Assembly: GCF_008000755.1 (NCBI RefSeq)
Contig: NZ_CP041690.1
Coordinates: 1,799,260 to 1,863,259, forward strand
Direction of reading: 5' to 3'
Length of the DNA stretch: 64,000 nt
From: Youhaiella tibetensis
GTDB lineage: Bacteria; Pseudomonadota; Alphaproteobacteria; Rhizobiales; Devosiaceae
Part shown: positions 54,668 through 62,885 of the stretch, in pieces
How positions within the stretch are numbered: the stretch's first letter is position 1
How the letters are laid out: every line of letters starts with the position of its first letter
Translations under genes and position numbers: made by a program
The notes under the pieces: model-generated
The model's database searches: none
What the model was told of the DNA's origin: nothing
The model's input: only the letters and a program-made list of their open reading frames with translations

Positions 54668-55519
54668 TTACCGGGCCGGGGTCGCAACGTCCGACTCCCG
54701 CAACTGCAGCCAGGCGGCGCGCCGCTGGGCCTGGGCTATGGGGTCGGCAACCGGCGAGGCGAGGAGCAGACGCGCGCTATAGGGATGAACGGGCGAGCGC
54801 GTAACCTGCTCGCCGTCACCAAACTCGACGACCTCGCCCCGCTTCATCACAGCAACCCGGTGGCAGATGCGCCGCACCACCCCGAGGTCATGCGACACGA
54901 AGAGATATGACACGCCCGTATCGCGCTGCAACTCGATGAAGAGGTCGATGACCGCCGCCTGGGTCGTCAGGTCAAGCGCGCTGACCGGTTCGTCGCACAC
55001 GACCAGCCGCGGCTTGCGAACCAGTGCCCGCGCGATGGCAATGCGCTGGCGCTGCCCACCCGAGAACTCGCTCGGATAGCGATCGATGGCTGCCTGTGGC
55101 AGGCGGACGCGCTCGATCATCTCCCCAACGGCGGAGCGTGCCGCCCGGCGCCCCTTGCCCGCAGCCTCGAGCGGCTCGGCCAGTATGTCGCCCACTGTCA
55201 TGGTCGGATCGAGAGAACCGTAGGGGTCCTGGAAAACCACCTGAACGCTGCTGGCCAGCCGACGTCGGGCGGCTCCCTTGAGCTGGGTGATGTCCTCTCC
55301 GTCAAAGACGATGCGTCCGCTCGTCACCGGCGCGAGCCCGAGGATGGCTTTGCCGAGGGTGGATTTGCCCGAGCCGCTTTCGCCCACGACACCAACGCAC
55401 TCGCCCTTGCCGACGTCGATCGAAACCCCGCTAAGGGCCTTGAACCCAGAACCGGGCGTGCCGTACTCGACCACAAGGTTTTCAACGCTGAGCAGGGGAT
55501 TGAAGCGGTCCATGCTCAT
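54668..55519 (-). CDS. Dipeptide/oligopeptide ABC importer ATPase (DppF/OppF type)
   Basis: A 283-residue ATPase. Walker A GESGSGKST, signature FSGGQRQRIAIARAL and Walker B LVVCDEPVSALD are intact, followed by the H-loop in YLFVSHDLGVV. The extended C-terminus (VHPYSARLLLASPVADP) matches the peptide-importer subfamily. Its start overlaps the stop of the fused permease-ATPase gene (ATGA), so the importer genes are one operon. Substrate unknown: such importers move peptides, but also sugars, opines and nickel. Confidence 0.93.
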   Translation of the reverse strand: MSMDRFNPLLSVENLVVEYGTPGSGFKALSGVSIDVGKGECVGVVGESGSGKSTLGKAILGLAPVTSGRIVFDGEDITQLKGAARRRLASSVQVVFQDPYGSLDPTMTVGDILAEPLEAAGKGRRAARSAVGEMIERVRLPQAAIDRYPSEFSGGQRQRIAIARALVRKPRLVVCDEPVSALDLTTQAAVIDLFIELQRDTGVSYLFVSHDLGVVRRICHRVAVMKRGEVVEFGDGEQVTRSPVHPYSARLLLASPVADPIAQAQRRAAWLQLRESDVATPAR

Positions 55520-57285
55520 GCCTCCCGGCTAGCCGCAGCGTGGATCGCGTCCAACTCGCGGCGGGTTTCGGAATTGTCGAGGGAAGCGGAGATGAGCTCG
55601 CGGGTGTAGCCTTGCTGTGGCGCCGAAAAGACGGAGCGCACGTCGTTCACCTCAACGATCGCGCCGTTGCGCATCACGACGACCCGGTCGCAGATATCGG
55701 CGACCACGCCGAAATTGTGGGTTACGAGCACCAGCGCCATGCCTAACTCGCTTTGCAGCTCGCGCAAGAGCTCGAGCACTTCGGCCTGCACCGTCACGTC
55801 CAGAGCCGTTGTCGGTTCGTCCGCGATGAGCAGGGAGGGGCGCCCGGCAATGGCGCCGGCAATCAGAACGCGTTGCGCCATGCCGCCCGAAATCTGATGC
55901 GGGTAAGCCCGCATCACGCGGTCGACATCGGCAATGCCGACCCGCGCCAGCATCGCGCGCGCGATTGACCGCGCTTCGGTGCGGGACTTGCGATGCACCG
56001 AGCGCAGCGGCTCCACGAGCTGGTGGCCGATCGTATAGGAGGGGTCCAGGTTCGACATCGGCTCCTGCGGGATGTAGCCGATCTGCGTCCCGAGCAGGCG
56101 CGCGCGCTCGCGGCGCGTCATGCCGTGGATCGGCTTGCCGCCGATCCAGAGGCCGTCGAACGTGCACGCCCCACCGGCCGGCAGCAGGTCAAGGATGGAA
56201 AACACCGTCTGCGACTTGCCGGATCCGGATTCGCCGACGATTCCCAGCACCTCGCCGGGCGCCACCTCGAGCGACACGCCGTGCACCACTTCGATATCGC
56301 CCGTCTCAGCACCGTAGCTGACCTTGAGGTTGTCGATGCGTACGGCGGAGGAATACTCAAGCGCCGCAGCGCTCGCCGTGGCAGCATTAGCCTGGGCGAC
56401 CGTCCGCCTTGGCGCGACTGTGCGAACCCGAACGAGGTCGGCGAGAGTGGAGCCCATCACCGCCAGCGCCGCGATGGTCACGCCCAGCACCAGCGAGGGC
56501 CAGAGCAGCAGGAGCGGGGAGGCGAGCATGTAGCGGAAACCTTCCGCCATCATCGCGCCCCAACTCGGCACATTGGCGACGCCGATACCAAGGAATTGCA
56601 AACCGGCCTGGATACCCATGGCAATGCCGGCCGCCAGCGCCGTCTGGATGATGATCGGCGCATAGACGCCCGGCAGGACGTGCCGAACGATGATGCGCGG
56701 ATGGGTAAGTCCGGATACCCAGGCCGCGTCGATAAAGGGTTCGTTCCGGATGGTCAGGGCCGTCGAACGCGCGATGCGGAAGTAACCTGGCGCAAGCAGG
56801 ATGCCGACCGTAGCCATGATCAGGCCGAAGTTGGAGCGGGTTCCCGAGGCCACCACAAGCAGGATGATCATGCCCGGCACGGCTTGCAGCGCATCGCTGA
56901 CCCACGAGGAGCCCCGATCGAGCCGCCCGCCGAAGTACCCGGATGCAACTCCCGCGGGGACACCGACGGCGAGGGCGGTAACGATCGTTACCAGCGCGCC
57001 CACCAGTGTCGTCCGCGCACCCCAGATCAGCCGGCTCAGGATGTCCCGTCCACTGGTGTCGCCACCAAGCAGGTGGGCGGCACTCGGCGGTGCCTTGGTG
57101 TTGGCGAGGTCGACAAAATTGGGGTCATACGGGGCCAGCCATGGCGCCAGGACTGCGACGAACACGATGGCTACGACGATGGCCAGGGAAACCAGACCGC
57201 TGGGTGTCCGGACGAACCGACGGAAGATCGAGGCCCGCCGCGTCTCCCGCGGCTCCGTTTCGACCGACAGCGCTGCCGCACTCAT
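55516..57285 (-). CDS. Fused ABC importer permease (DppC) and ATPase (DppD)
   Basis: A 589-residue fusion. Residues about 20-285 are a DppC-type permease (NTKAPPSAAHLLGGDTSGRDILSRLIWGART, span 63-93, is the family entry; EAA-like loop HVLPGVYAPIIIQTALA). Residues about 312-589 form a DppD ATPase with Walker A GESGSGKSQ, signature ISGGMAQRVLIAGAI and Walker B LLIADEPTTALD. Usually these are two genes; the fusion is continuous with no frameshift or stop. Start overlaps the upstream permease stop as ATGA. Confidence 0.93.
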   Translation of the reverse strand: MSAAALSVETEPRETRRASIFRRFVRTPSGLVSLAIVVAIVFVAVLAPWLAPYDPNFVDLANTKAPPSAAHLLGGDTSGRDILSRLIWGARTTLVGALVTIVTALAVGVPAGVASGYFGGRLDRGSSWVSDALQAVPGMIILLVVASGTRSNFGLIMATVGILLAPGYFRIARSTALTIRNEPFIDAAWVSGLTHPRIIVRHVLPGVYAPIIIQTALAAGIAMGIQAGLQFLGIGVANVPSWGAMMAEGFRYMLASPLLLLWPSLVLGVTIAALAVMGSTLADLVRVRTVAPRRTVAQANAATASAAALEYSSAVRIDNLKVSYGAETGDIEVVHGVSLEVAPGEVLGIVGESGSGKSQTVFSILDLLPAGGACTFDGLWIGGKPIHGMTRRERARLLGTQIGYIPQEPMSNLDPSYTIGHQLVEPLRSVHRKSRTEARSIARAMLARVGIADVDRVMRAYPHQISGGMAQRVLIAGAIAGRPSLLIADEPTTALDVTVQAEVLELLRELQSELGMALVLVTHNFGVVADICDRVVVMRNGAIVEVNDVRSVFSAPQQGYTRELISASLDNSETRRELDAIHAAASREA

Positions 57286-58223
57286 TTGACGCGCACCTTG
57301 GGGTTGATCCAGCCGAGGGCGATGTCGAGCAGGAAATTGACGATGACCACGAATACGACCGACACCACCGTGATGCCGAGCAGCACCGGGATGTCGCCGA
57401 TCTGGGAGGAGGAGTTGGTGAGCTGGCCGATGCCGGGGAGGCTGAATATAGCCTCCACCACGATGGCGCCGCTCAGGAGGCTGACGAACATCACTGCAAG
57501 CACGGTCAGCGCGGCTGGTGAAGCATTGCGCAGGATGTGCACGTTGACCTGCCAGGACGAGAGGCCCCGGCTGCGCAGCGTCCGCACGAAATCCTGCTTG
57601 TTGACCGCGATGACTTCATTGCGCAACTGCTCGGCCACTACCACGATTGCGCCCAGCGCCAGCGAAACGGCGGGCAGGGTGATCGAGCGCAGCCAGCCAC
57701 CAAGCGACTGGTTGGGCGTGACGTATCCCACGGCCGGAAACCACTTGAGCTGGATGGCAAACCAGACCACGAGCACGAGGCTCACCCAGAAACCGGGCAA
57801 TGCGAACAGTACGACCGAGATTGCCTTGATGGCGCGATCGAAGGCGCTGTTGGGATGCAACCCGGCGACCATGCCGAAAATTGTCCCGACGAGCGCGGTG
57901 ATGATCGTGGCGAAGGTCACGACCGAAAGCGTCACCGGCAGCTTGATGGCGATGAGCTTGCCAACCGGCTGGAAATTGCGCCACGAAACGCCGAAGTCGC
58001 CGACGATCGCATGTCGCGCCCAATCCCAGAATTGCTCTACCAGCGGTCGGTCTAGCCCGAGCTTGAGCGCCAGGGCCTCGCGCTGCGCGGGCGTGGCCGT
58101 GGTGCCCAGCAGGCTCACGGTCGGGTCACTGATGGCGGCGTGCGCCAGGAAGAAAGTCCCGACCGACACCGCCACGAGCAGTATCAGACCGGCCGCCAGT
58201 CGTTTGGCGATAAACGCAATCAT
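57282..58223 (-). CDS. Dipeptide/oligopeptide ABC importer permease (DppB type)
   Basis: A 313-residue permease with six predicted helices. The first helix (IAFIAKRLAAGLILLVAVSVGTF) and the large periplasmic part after it (ALKLGLDRPLVEQFWDWARHAIVGDFG, span 50-76) are DppB-like. The C-terminal EAA loop reads TLRSRGLSSWQVNVHILRNA. First permease of the operon, separated from the solute-binding protein gene by a 63-base gap with a strong hairpin. Confidence 0.93.
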   Translation of the reverse strand: MIAFIAKRLAAGLILLVAVSVGTFFLAHAAISDPTVSLLGTTATPAQREALALKLGLDRPLVEQFWDWARHAIVGDFGVSWRNFQPVGKLIAIKLPVTLSVVTFATIITALVGTIFGMVAGLHPNSAFDRAIKAISVVLFALPGFWVSLVLVVWFAIQLKWFPAVGYVTPNQSLGGWLRSITLPAVSLALGAIVVVAEQLRNEVIAVNKQDFVRTLRSRGLSSWQVNVHILRNASPAALTVLAVMFVSLLSGAIVVEAIFSLPGIGQLTNSSSQIGDIPVLLGITVVSVVFVVIVNFLLDIALGWINPKVRVK

Positions 58224-58252
58224 GGCTCGAACGCCTTATGCCAGAGGTCGTG

Positions 58253-58277
58253 CCGGGGGCAGGGATGCTGCCCCCGG
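58253..58277 (-). terminator. Intercistronic hairpin between binding protein and permease genes
   Basis: CCGGGGGCAG (58253-58262), five-base loop, CTGCCCCCGG (58268-58277): a perfect 10-bp stem in the 63-base gap on the minus strand. In many importer operons such a hairpin lets the binding protein be made in excess by partial termination or by protecting the upstream message from 3' decay; that role is inferred here. Confidence 0.7.
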
Positions 58278-58286
58278 GGATTTCGT

Positions 58287-59789
58287 CTAGTTCGGCTGGA
58301 TGAACCGCAGGGTCGGGAACATCATGCCCGTTACCGGGGTCACGGCAATATCGGGCGTCGAGAAGTAGGTGTTGTTGGCCTGGTACCAGACCGACCACCA
58401 AGCCATCTCGGTCAGAGCCTTGTTGGCTGCCGCGATCTTGGCGATCTGGTCGTCTCCCACCGCAGACTGAGCTGCCTCGACGAGCGACTTGAGCTCGGGC
58501 ACCGTGGCGTACTGGGGCGTGGGGTTGTACCACTGCACCGTCTCGACCTGCCGCGCGAGCGTGGCTGCCGGGTCGTTGTCCATTGCGATCAGCGTGATGA
58601 ACATCGGGTACTTGGGCGCATTGATCTGGTAGTCCGGCATCTGCATGTCGTCCCACGTCACCCGGATGCCGAGTTCTTTGAAGGTCTGGTCCGCGACGGG
58701 CTGCCATTGCGCGAAGATGGGCGACATCGGCATGGTGACGTCGAACCCGTCGGCATAGCCAGCCTCGGCCAGCAGGGCCTTGGCCTTGTCCATGTTGTAG
58801 GCGTAGAGCGCATTCAGCGACGGATCGTTCCCCTGCCTGCCTGCGGGAAACACCTGGTTGGTCACCACGCCGTCGCCCGCGCCGATCGAATTGAGGATGG
58901 CGGCGCCATCGAAGGCGTAATTGAGCGCCTGGCGCACGCGCACGTCGCCAAGGGGCTTGAGGTGCTCGCCAGTATGGTCGACGAACTGCAGCCCGACCCA
59001 GGCTGAAACGGCCGAGTTGATGTTCCAGCCCATCTGCTTGGCCTGCTCGATATTGAGAGGGTCGGCGAAGTTGACGTTGATCTGGCCCGAGAGCATCGCA
59101 TTGTGCCGCGCCGTCGCGTCCAGGATCGGATAGACGGCGATGTTCTGGAAGGGATAGGTCGCGCTGTCCCAGTGGTCGGCCACTTTGGTGAAGTGATATT
59201 CCGAGCCGGGGATCGACATGCCGTCATCGAGCACATAGGGACCCGAACCCGCTGGTGTCGTCGTCAGCGTGCCTGCCTTGATCGCGGCCGGCGATGCCAT
59301 GTAGCTGCGACCCAGGCCCATAAGGTAGAGCATGGAGTCGTCGCGCTTGGTGAGGTCGATCTCGATCGTGTCCTCGTCGACGGCCTTGAAGGCGGCAACG
59401 TTGACATAGGCCTCGCCCGAACGTGCGCCCGCCTTGAGGTGTTCGAGGTTCTCGACCGCCGCCTGGGCGTTGAACGCCTCTCCGTCGCTAAACTTGACGT
59501 CCGCCCGAAGATCCATCGTCAGCTTGAGCAGGTCGTCCGAATAGGTCCACGTCGTGGCGAGTGCCGGCAGGATCTTGCCATCGGCGTCCAGCGCCACCAG
59601 CGGATCGTAGACGGCCGACATGTAAGGGCCGTCGAACCCGATATCGGCCAGGCTCGGATCCCACGAGGTCACGTCGAGGAAGTTGCCGATATTGAGGTCG
59701 GTCGGGCTTTGCGCTCCGGCGGGACCCGCCAGGCTGAGAGCGAAGGTCACCGCCGCTACGGCTGCGACCTTCGTGATCGTCATTTGCAT
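58287..59789 (-). CDS. Periplasmic solute-binding protein, family 5 (DppA/OppA type)
   Basis: A 500-residue binding protein, signal peptide residues about 1-26 (ending AGPAGAQ). The SBP_bac_5 landmarks are clear: LATTWTYSDDLLKLTMDLRADVKFSDGEAFNAQ (span 87-119) near the start of domain I, DVRVRQALNYAFD, and the family C-terminal end. It delivers the substrate to the permeases encoded next in the operon. Start at 59789 with GGAGA five bases upstream; M3 is an alternative. First gene of the importer operon. Confidence 0.93.
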   Translation of the reverse strand: MQMTITKVAAVAAVTFALSLAGPAGAQSPTDLNIGNFLDVTSWDPSLADIGFDGPYMSAVYDPLVALDADGKILPALATTWTYSDDLLKLTMDLRADVKFSDGEAFNAQAAVENLEHLKAGARSGEAYVNVAAFKAVDEDTIEIDLTKRDDSMLYLMGLGRSYMASPAAIKAGTLTTTPAGSGPYVLDDGMSIPGSEYHFTKVADHWDSATYPFQNIAVYPILDATARHNAMLSGQINVNFADPLNIEQAKQMGWNINSAVSAWVGLQFVDHTGEHLKPLGDVRVRQALNYAFDGAAILNSIGAGDGVVTNQVFPAGRQGNDPSLNALYAYNMDKAKALLAEAGYADGFDVTMPMSPIFAQWQPVADQTFKELGIRVTWDDMQMPDYQINAPKYPMFITLIAMDNDPAATLARQVETVQWYNPTPQYATVPELKSLVEAAQSAVGDDQIAKIAAANKALTEMAWWSVWYQANNTYFSTPDIAVTPVTGMMFPTLRFIQPN

Positions 59790-59907
59790 GCTTGTCTCCC
59801 TTTGATTCGAGCGGCGGTCCCCACCGCCTTTCGGTTCCTTTGGTTGGCTCCGAGACGCTCGCGTTGCGTTTTATTCTACATACGTTGACAACAAAGGCAA
59901 GGCGCGC
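59790..59907 (-). promoter_or_regulatory. Importer promoter region with TTCTACATACGT element (site A)
   Basis: A 118-base gap between the aldo/keto reductase stop and the binding protein start. TTCTACATACGT is at 59874-59885, adjacent to the short palindrome GTTGACAAC (59884-59892). The same 12 bases occur at 60940-60951 upstream of the reductase. The region is noticeably AT-rich. On the minus strand it lies 85 bases upstream of the binding protein ATG, a plausible operator for the importer operon. Confidence 0.6.
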
Positions 59908-60888
59908 TCAGCCGGCTTTCGGGCCGGGCCAGACGCCTTCCGGCGACACGTGCCGGTCGAGCCAGAGATGGGGCAGGGCCTCGCGAATGCTGCCTTTGGT
60001 GCGCTCCGCCAATACCAGCGCGCCGAGGTTTTCCTCCAGTTGCTGGAGGCGAGACGCCCCGAACAGCACGTTGGCGGTAGCCGGGTTCTCGAGGCAGAAC
60101 GCCAGTGCCAATTGCACAGGCGTGGCGTCGAACTCCCTGGCGATGCGCGCGAGTTCGGGAGCAGCTGCGTAGATCTGCTCGCGAATGGTGCCCACATCCG
60201 CGCCGATCTTGCGGTTGGGCACGCCGCGTCCGGAGAGAATTCCGCCTTCTAGGCAGTCGGAGGCCTGCAATCCCAGCGCCCCAGAGGCGAAGAGGCGGCC
60301 ATAACCTTCTCCCTCGGCCATCGCCCTGCGCACGACGCTGTATTTGAGCTGGGCGAAACTCGGCGGTACCAGGCCTTCGGCATAAGCGAGGGCCAGTGCC
60401 TCCTCGGTGTGCGCCAACTGCCAGTTGTTGATGCCCCATGACCCGATCAGCCCTTCGTCGATCAGCAGGTTCACCTCGCTGACGACCCGCTTCATGTCGG
60501 GCGTGGCGAAATAGTCACCCACCACGACCGTGTCGAAACGGTCCAGGCCCGACCGTTCGAGGCTGGTGTGGATCTGCTCGCGGAACTGCAGTTCTGGATA
60601 GTTCCAGAGCCAGAGCTTGCCGCAGACCATGAAGTCGTCGCGCCTGTGACCGGATGCCCGAATCGCCTCGCCGAACAGAATGTCCGTTCGCGAATGCTCC
60701 TCATGGGGCCCCATGTTGTAGTAGGCGATATCGAAGAACGCCGCGCCGGTCTCGACGGCGCGATCGATGATCGCCACGGCTTCTTCGCCGGTCATCCGGT
60801 CCCAGGTGTTCCAGGAACCCAGCGCGAAAACCGGGACCGTTGGTCCGTTCGCGCCAAGTCTGCGCCGCGGCACTTTGATTTCTTCCAT
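59908..60888 (-). CDS. Aldo/keto reductase lacking the usual catalytic histidine (copy 1)
   Basis: A 326-residue TIM-barrel oxidoreductase-like protein; ATG 60886-60888. D53 in FFDIAYYNMG and K91 in VCGKLWLW are placed as in active enzymes; the tyrosine falls at Y57, four rather than five residues after the aspartate. Where most family members have LHxxD the sequence reads VVVGDYFATPD, so the catalytic histidine is replaced by glycine (G124). Cofactor-binding features (GINNWQ, ending GASRLQQLEENLGAL) are kept. Related to the gene at 62886. Substrate unknown. Confidence 0.85.
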   Translation of the reverse strand: MEEIKVPRRRLGANGPTVPVFALGSWNTWDRMTGEEAVAIIDRAVETGAAFFDIAYYNMGPHEEHSRTDILFGEAIRASGHRRDDFMVCGKLWLWNYPELQFREQIHTSLERSGLDRFDTVVVGDYFATPDMKRVVSEVNLLIDEGLIGSWGINNWQLAHTEEALALAYAEGLVPPSFAQLKYSVVRRAMAEGEGYGRLFASGALGLQASDCLEGGILSGRGVPNRKIGADVGTIREQIYAAAPELARIAREFDATPVQLALAFCLENPATANVLFGASRLQQLEENLGALVLAERTKGSIREALPHLWLDRHVSPEGVWPGPKAG

Positions 60889-61012
60889 GGGTCTCCCTCT
60901 CACCGACATTCCGGTTTTCCTCCGGATGTAGACTTTATTTTCTACATACGTATAATATAAGCGCAAGAGGCCGATGAAGGTCCGTGCAACTTATTGATTA
61001 GGGGGAGGGAAT
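60889..61012. promoter_or_regulatory. Divergent promoter region with palindrome and TTCTACATACGT element (site B)
   Basis: A 124-base gap between divergent genes. It has an inverted repeat ATGTAGA (60926-60932) and TCTACAT (60941-60947) eight bases apart, the 12-base element TTCTACATACGT (60940-60951) shared with site A, and the 8-bp palindrome ATACGTAT (60946-60953). It is AT-rich (ATAATATAA follows) in contrast to its surroundings. Likely operator for the reductase on one side and the dehydrogenase operon on the other. Confidence 0.65.
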
Positions 61013-61747
61013 ATGGCTGCTGGCCGAATTGTGCTGGTCACTGGGGCTGCCCAAGGGTTGGGAAGGGGAATCGCACAGGCGTTTGCCGGCAAGGGCGATT
61101 TCGCCATCGTGGCTGATCGCGATGCAGCTGGTGCCGAGCGCACAGCTGCCGAACTGTCGGGCCAGGCGCTCCCCCTCGATATCTCCGACGCCGCGGCAGT
61201 TTCCGCCGCCATCGCCGCCGTCCTCGCCGAGCACGGTCGCATAGACGTTCTGGTCAATAATGCTGGGGTCGTCGGGGGAGGCGGGTTGCTCGCCGATCTC
61301 GACGTCGCGGTGCTCGACGCAGCACTCGCGGTCAACGTGCGAGGTACATTCCTCATGACCCAGGCGGTTGCGCGGCCCATGATGGCGGCGCGCTCGGGCG
61401 TCATCGTCAATGTCAGCTCGATCGGCGCGCGCCAGCCGACACCGGGCATGGGCCACTACGAGGCCACCAAGGCCGCCGTGGACGCCATAACCCGCACCAC
61501 GGCCATCGAGCTGGCGCCCTATGGCATCCGTGCCAATGCCGTGGCCCCCGGTCCCGTCATCACCCCGCTCACGGCCGGCCTCGCCGAGAACCCCGAGGCG
61601 CGCGCCGCCTGGGAGCGTCGCATTCCGCTCGGCACCATTGCCGAGGTCGCGCAGATCGCGCCGGCGGCGTTGTTCCTCGCCAGCCCCGAGGCCTCCCACA
61701 TCACCGGCGTGAGCCTGGCGCTCGATGGCGGCCAACTGCTCGCATGA
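61013..61747 (+). CDS. SDR-family NAD(P)-dependent dehydrogenase
   Basis: A 244-residue short-chain dehydrogenase. TGAAQGLGRG (residues about 10-19), NNAGVVGGGG, the serine in VSSIGARQPT and the catalytic YEATK (about 152-156) are intact; the C-terminus ends LALDGGQLL. GGGGGAGGG upstream gives a good ribosome site. It begins the plus-strand SDR-ADH-AKR operon; the following gene starts within its stop codon region. Oxidises or reduces an unknown hydroxy compound. Confidence 0.92.
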   Translation: MAAGRIVLVTGAAQGLGRGIAQAFAGKGDFAIVADRDAAGAERTAAELSGQALPLDISDAAAVSAAIAAVLAEHGRIDVLVNNAGVVGGGGLLADLDVAVLDAALAVNVRGTFLMTQAVARPMMAARSGVIVNVSSIGARQPTPGMGHYEATKAAVDAITRTTAIELAPYGIRANAVAPGPVITPLTAGLAENPEARAAWERRIPLGTIAEVAQIAPAALFLASPEASHITGVSLALDGGQLLA

Positions 61748-61761
61748 TCAAAGGACATCCG

Positions 61762-62868
61762 ATGCTTCCGACTTCTACCCGTGCCGCCGTGCTGACCGGC
61801 CATGGCCAGCCGCTGGAGCTGACCGATCTGCCCTTGCCCGAGACCCTGGAACCGGGTGCGGCCCTGGTGCGCATCGTCTGCGCCACGCTTTGCGGTACCG
61901 ACATCGAGCTCTGGTCCGGCAAGATGACATTCCCCGGCATGCTGCCGATGGTTCTCGGACACGAAATGGTTGGTGAGATCGTGGCCCTGGGTGGCCATGT
62001 CCACGATGCTCTCGGCGCCGAACTCCAAGTCGGCGACCGCATCGGCTGGTCCGAATCGACCTGCGGCGAATGCTATGGCTGCGTGATCCTGCGCGAGCCG
62101 GTCGCCTGTGAACGGCGCGGGTACGGCTTCCTTCAGCGGTCCGACGTTCCACCGTTCTCGACGGCGGGTCTGGCCGAGTTCAGCTATGTCTCGCCGCGAT
62201 CCGCCAAGTTGCGCATCCCCGGAAACGTCAAGGATACCTGGGCCTCGATGGCTGGTTGCGCCGCCAAGACCGTATTGCGGGCGATCGACCGTGCCGGCGG
62301 CATCCGGGCGGGCGCGCGTGTCGTGGTTCAAGGCTCGGGCGCACTCGGTATCTTCGCCACCGCCGCTGCACGGATATCCGGCGCGGCCCAGGTAATAACT
62401 GTCGGTGCGCCGGCTTCACGCCTGCAAATGGCCCGCAGCTTCGGCGCTGACGAGGTCATCGACATCGCACTCGGATCGGACAGCGTCATCGCCAATGTGC
62501 TCGAACTCACGAGCGGGCGTGGTGCCGACTATGTCTTCGATTTCGCAGGGGCGCCTTCGGTGGGACACGAAGCCGTCGGCATGGCTGCGCAGCGCGGCAA
62601 GGTCGTTGTCGTGGGGAGCACCTCCCGGGACGAGACCCCGATTTCTCTCGGTACCGTCATGGGCAAGGAACTAACCGTTGTCGGATCGCTCAACGGCGAC
62701 ATCTCCGACTACGCCCGGGCCATCGATTTCTTCAGCACCTTCGCCAATCGCATGCCCTGGGACGATCTCTTCAGCGCCCCCGTCGGGCTTTCCGAGGCGT
62801 CGGCCTGCGTCGATGCCATGTGCCACCACCACGCGATCAAGGCTGTCATCGACCCGCGACTGCCGTGA
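61762..62868 (+). CDS. Zinc-binding alcohol dehydrogenase (MDR family)
   Basis: A 368-residue medium-chain dehydrogenase. Catalytic zinc ligands: cysteine in CATLCGTDIELW and GHE in VLGHEMVGE. A four-cysteine structural-zinc lobe is present in CGECYGCVILREPVAC. The cofactor site is VVQGSGALGIFATAAA (about 193-208), with a glycine replaced at the third position of GxGxxG. I chose ATG 61762, which has AAAGGA at a proper distance; an ATG at 61744 overlaps the SDR stop and is also possible. Confidence 0.9.
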   Translation: MLPTSTRAAVLTGHGQPLELTDLPLPETLEPGAALVRIVCATLCGTDIELWSGKMTFPGMLPMVLGHEMVGEIVALGGHVHDALGAELQVGDRIGWSESTCGECYGCVILREPVACERRGYGFLQRSDVPPFSTAGLAEFSYVSPRSAKLRIPGNVKDTWASMAGCAAKTVLRAIDRAGGIRAGARVVVQGSGALGIFATAAARISGAAQVITVGAPASRLQMARSFGADEVIDIALGSDSVIANVLELTSGRGADYVFDFAGAPSVGHEAVGMAAQRGKVVVVGSTSRDETPISLGTVMGKELTVVGSLNGDISDYARAIDFFSTFANRMPWDDLFSAPVGLSEASACVDAMCHHHAIKAVIDPRLP

Positions 62869-62885
62869 CCATTCCGGAGACCACA

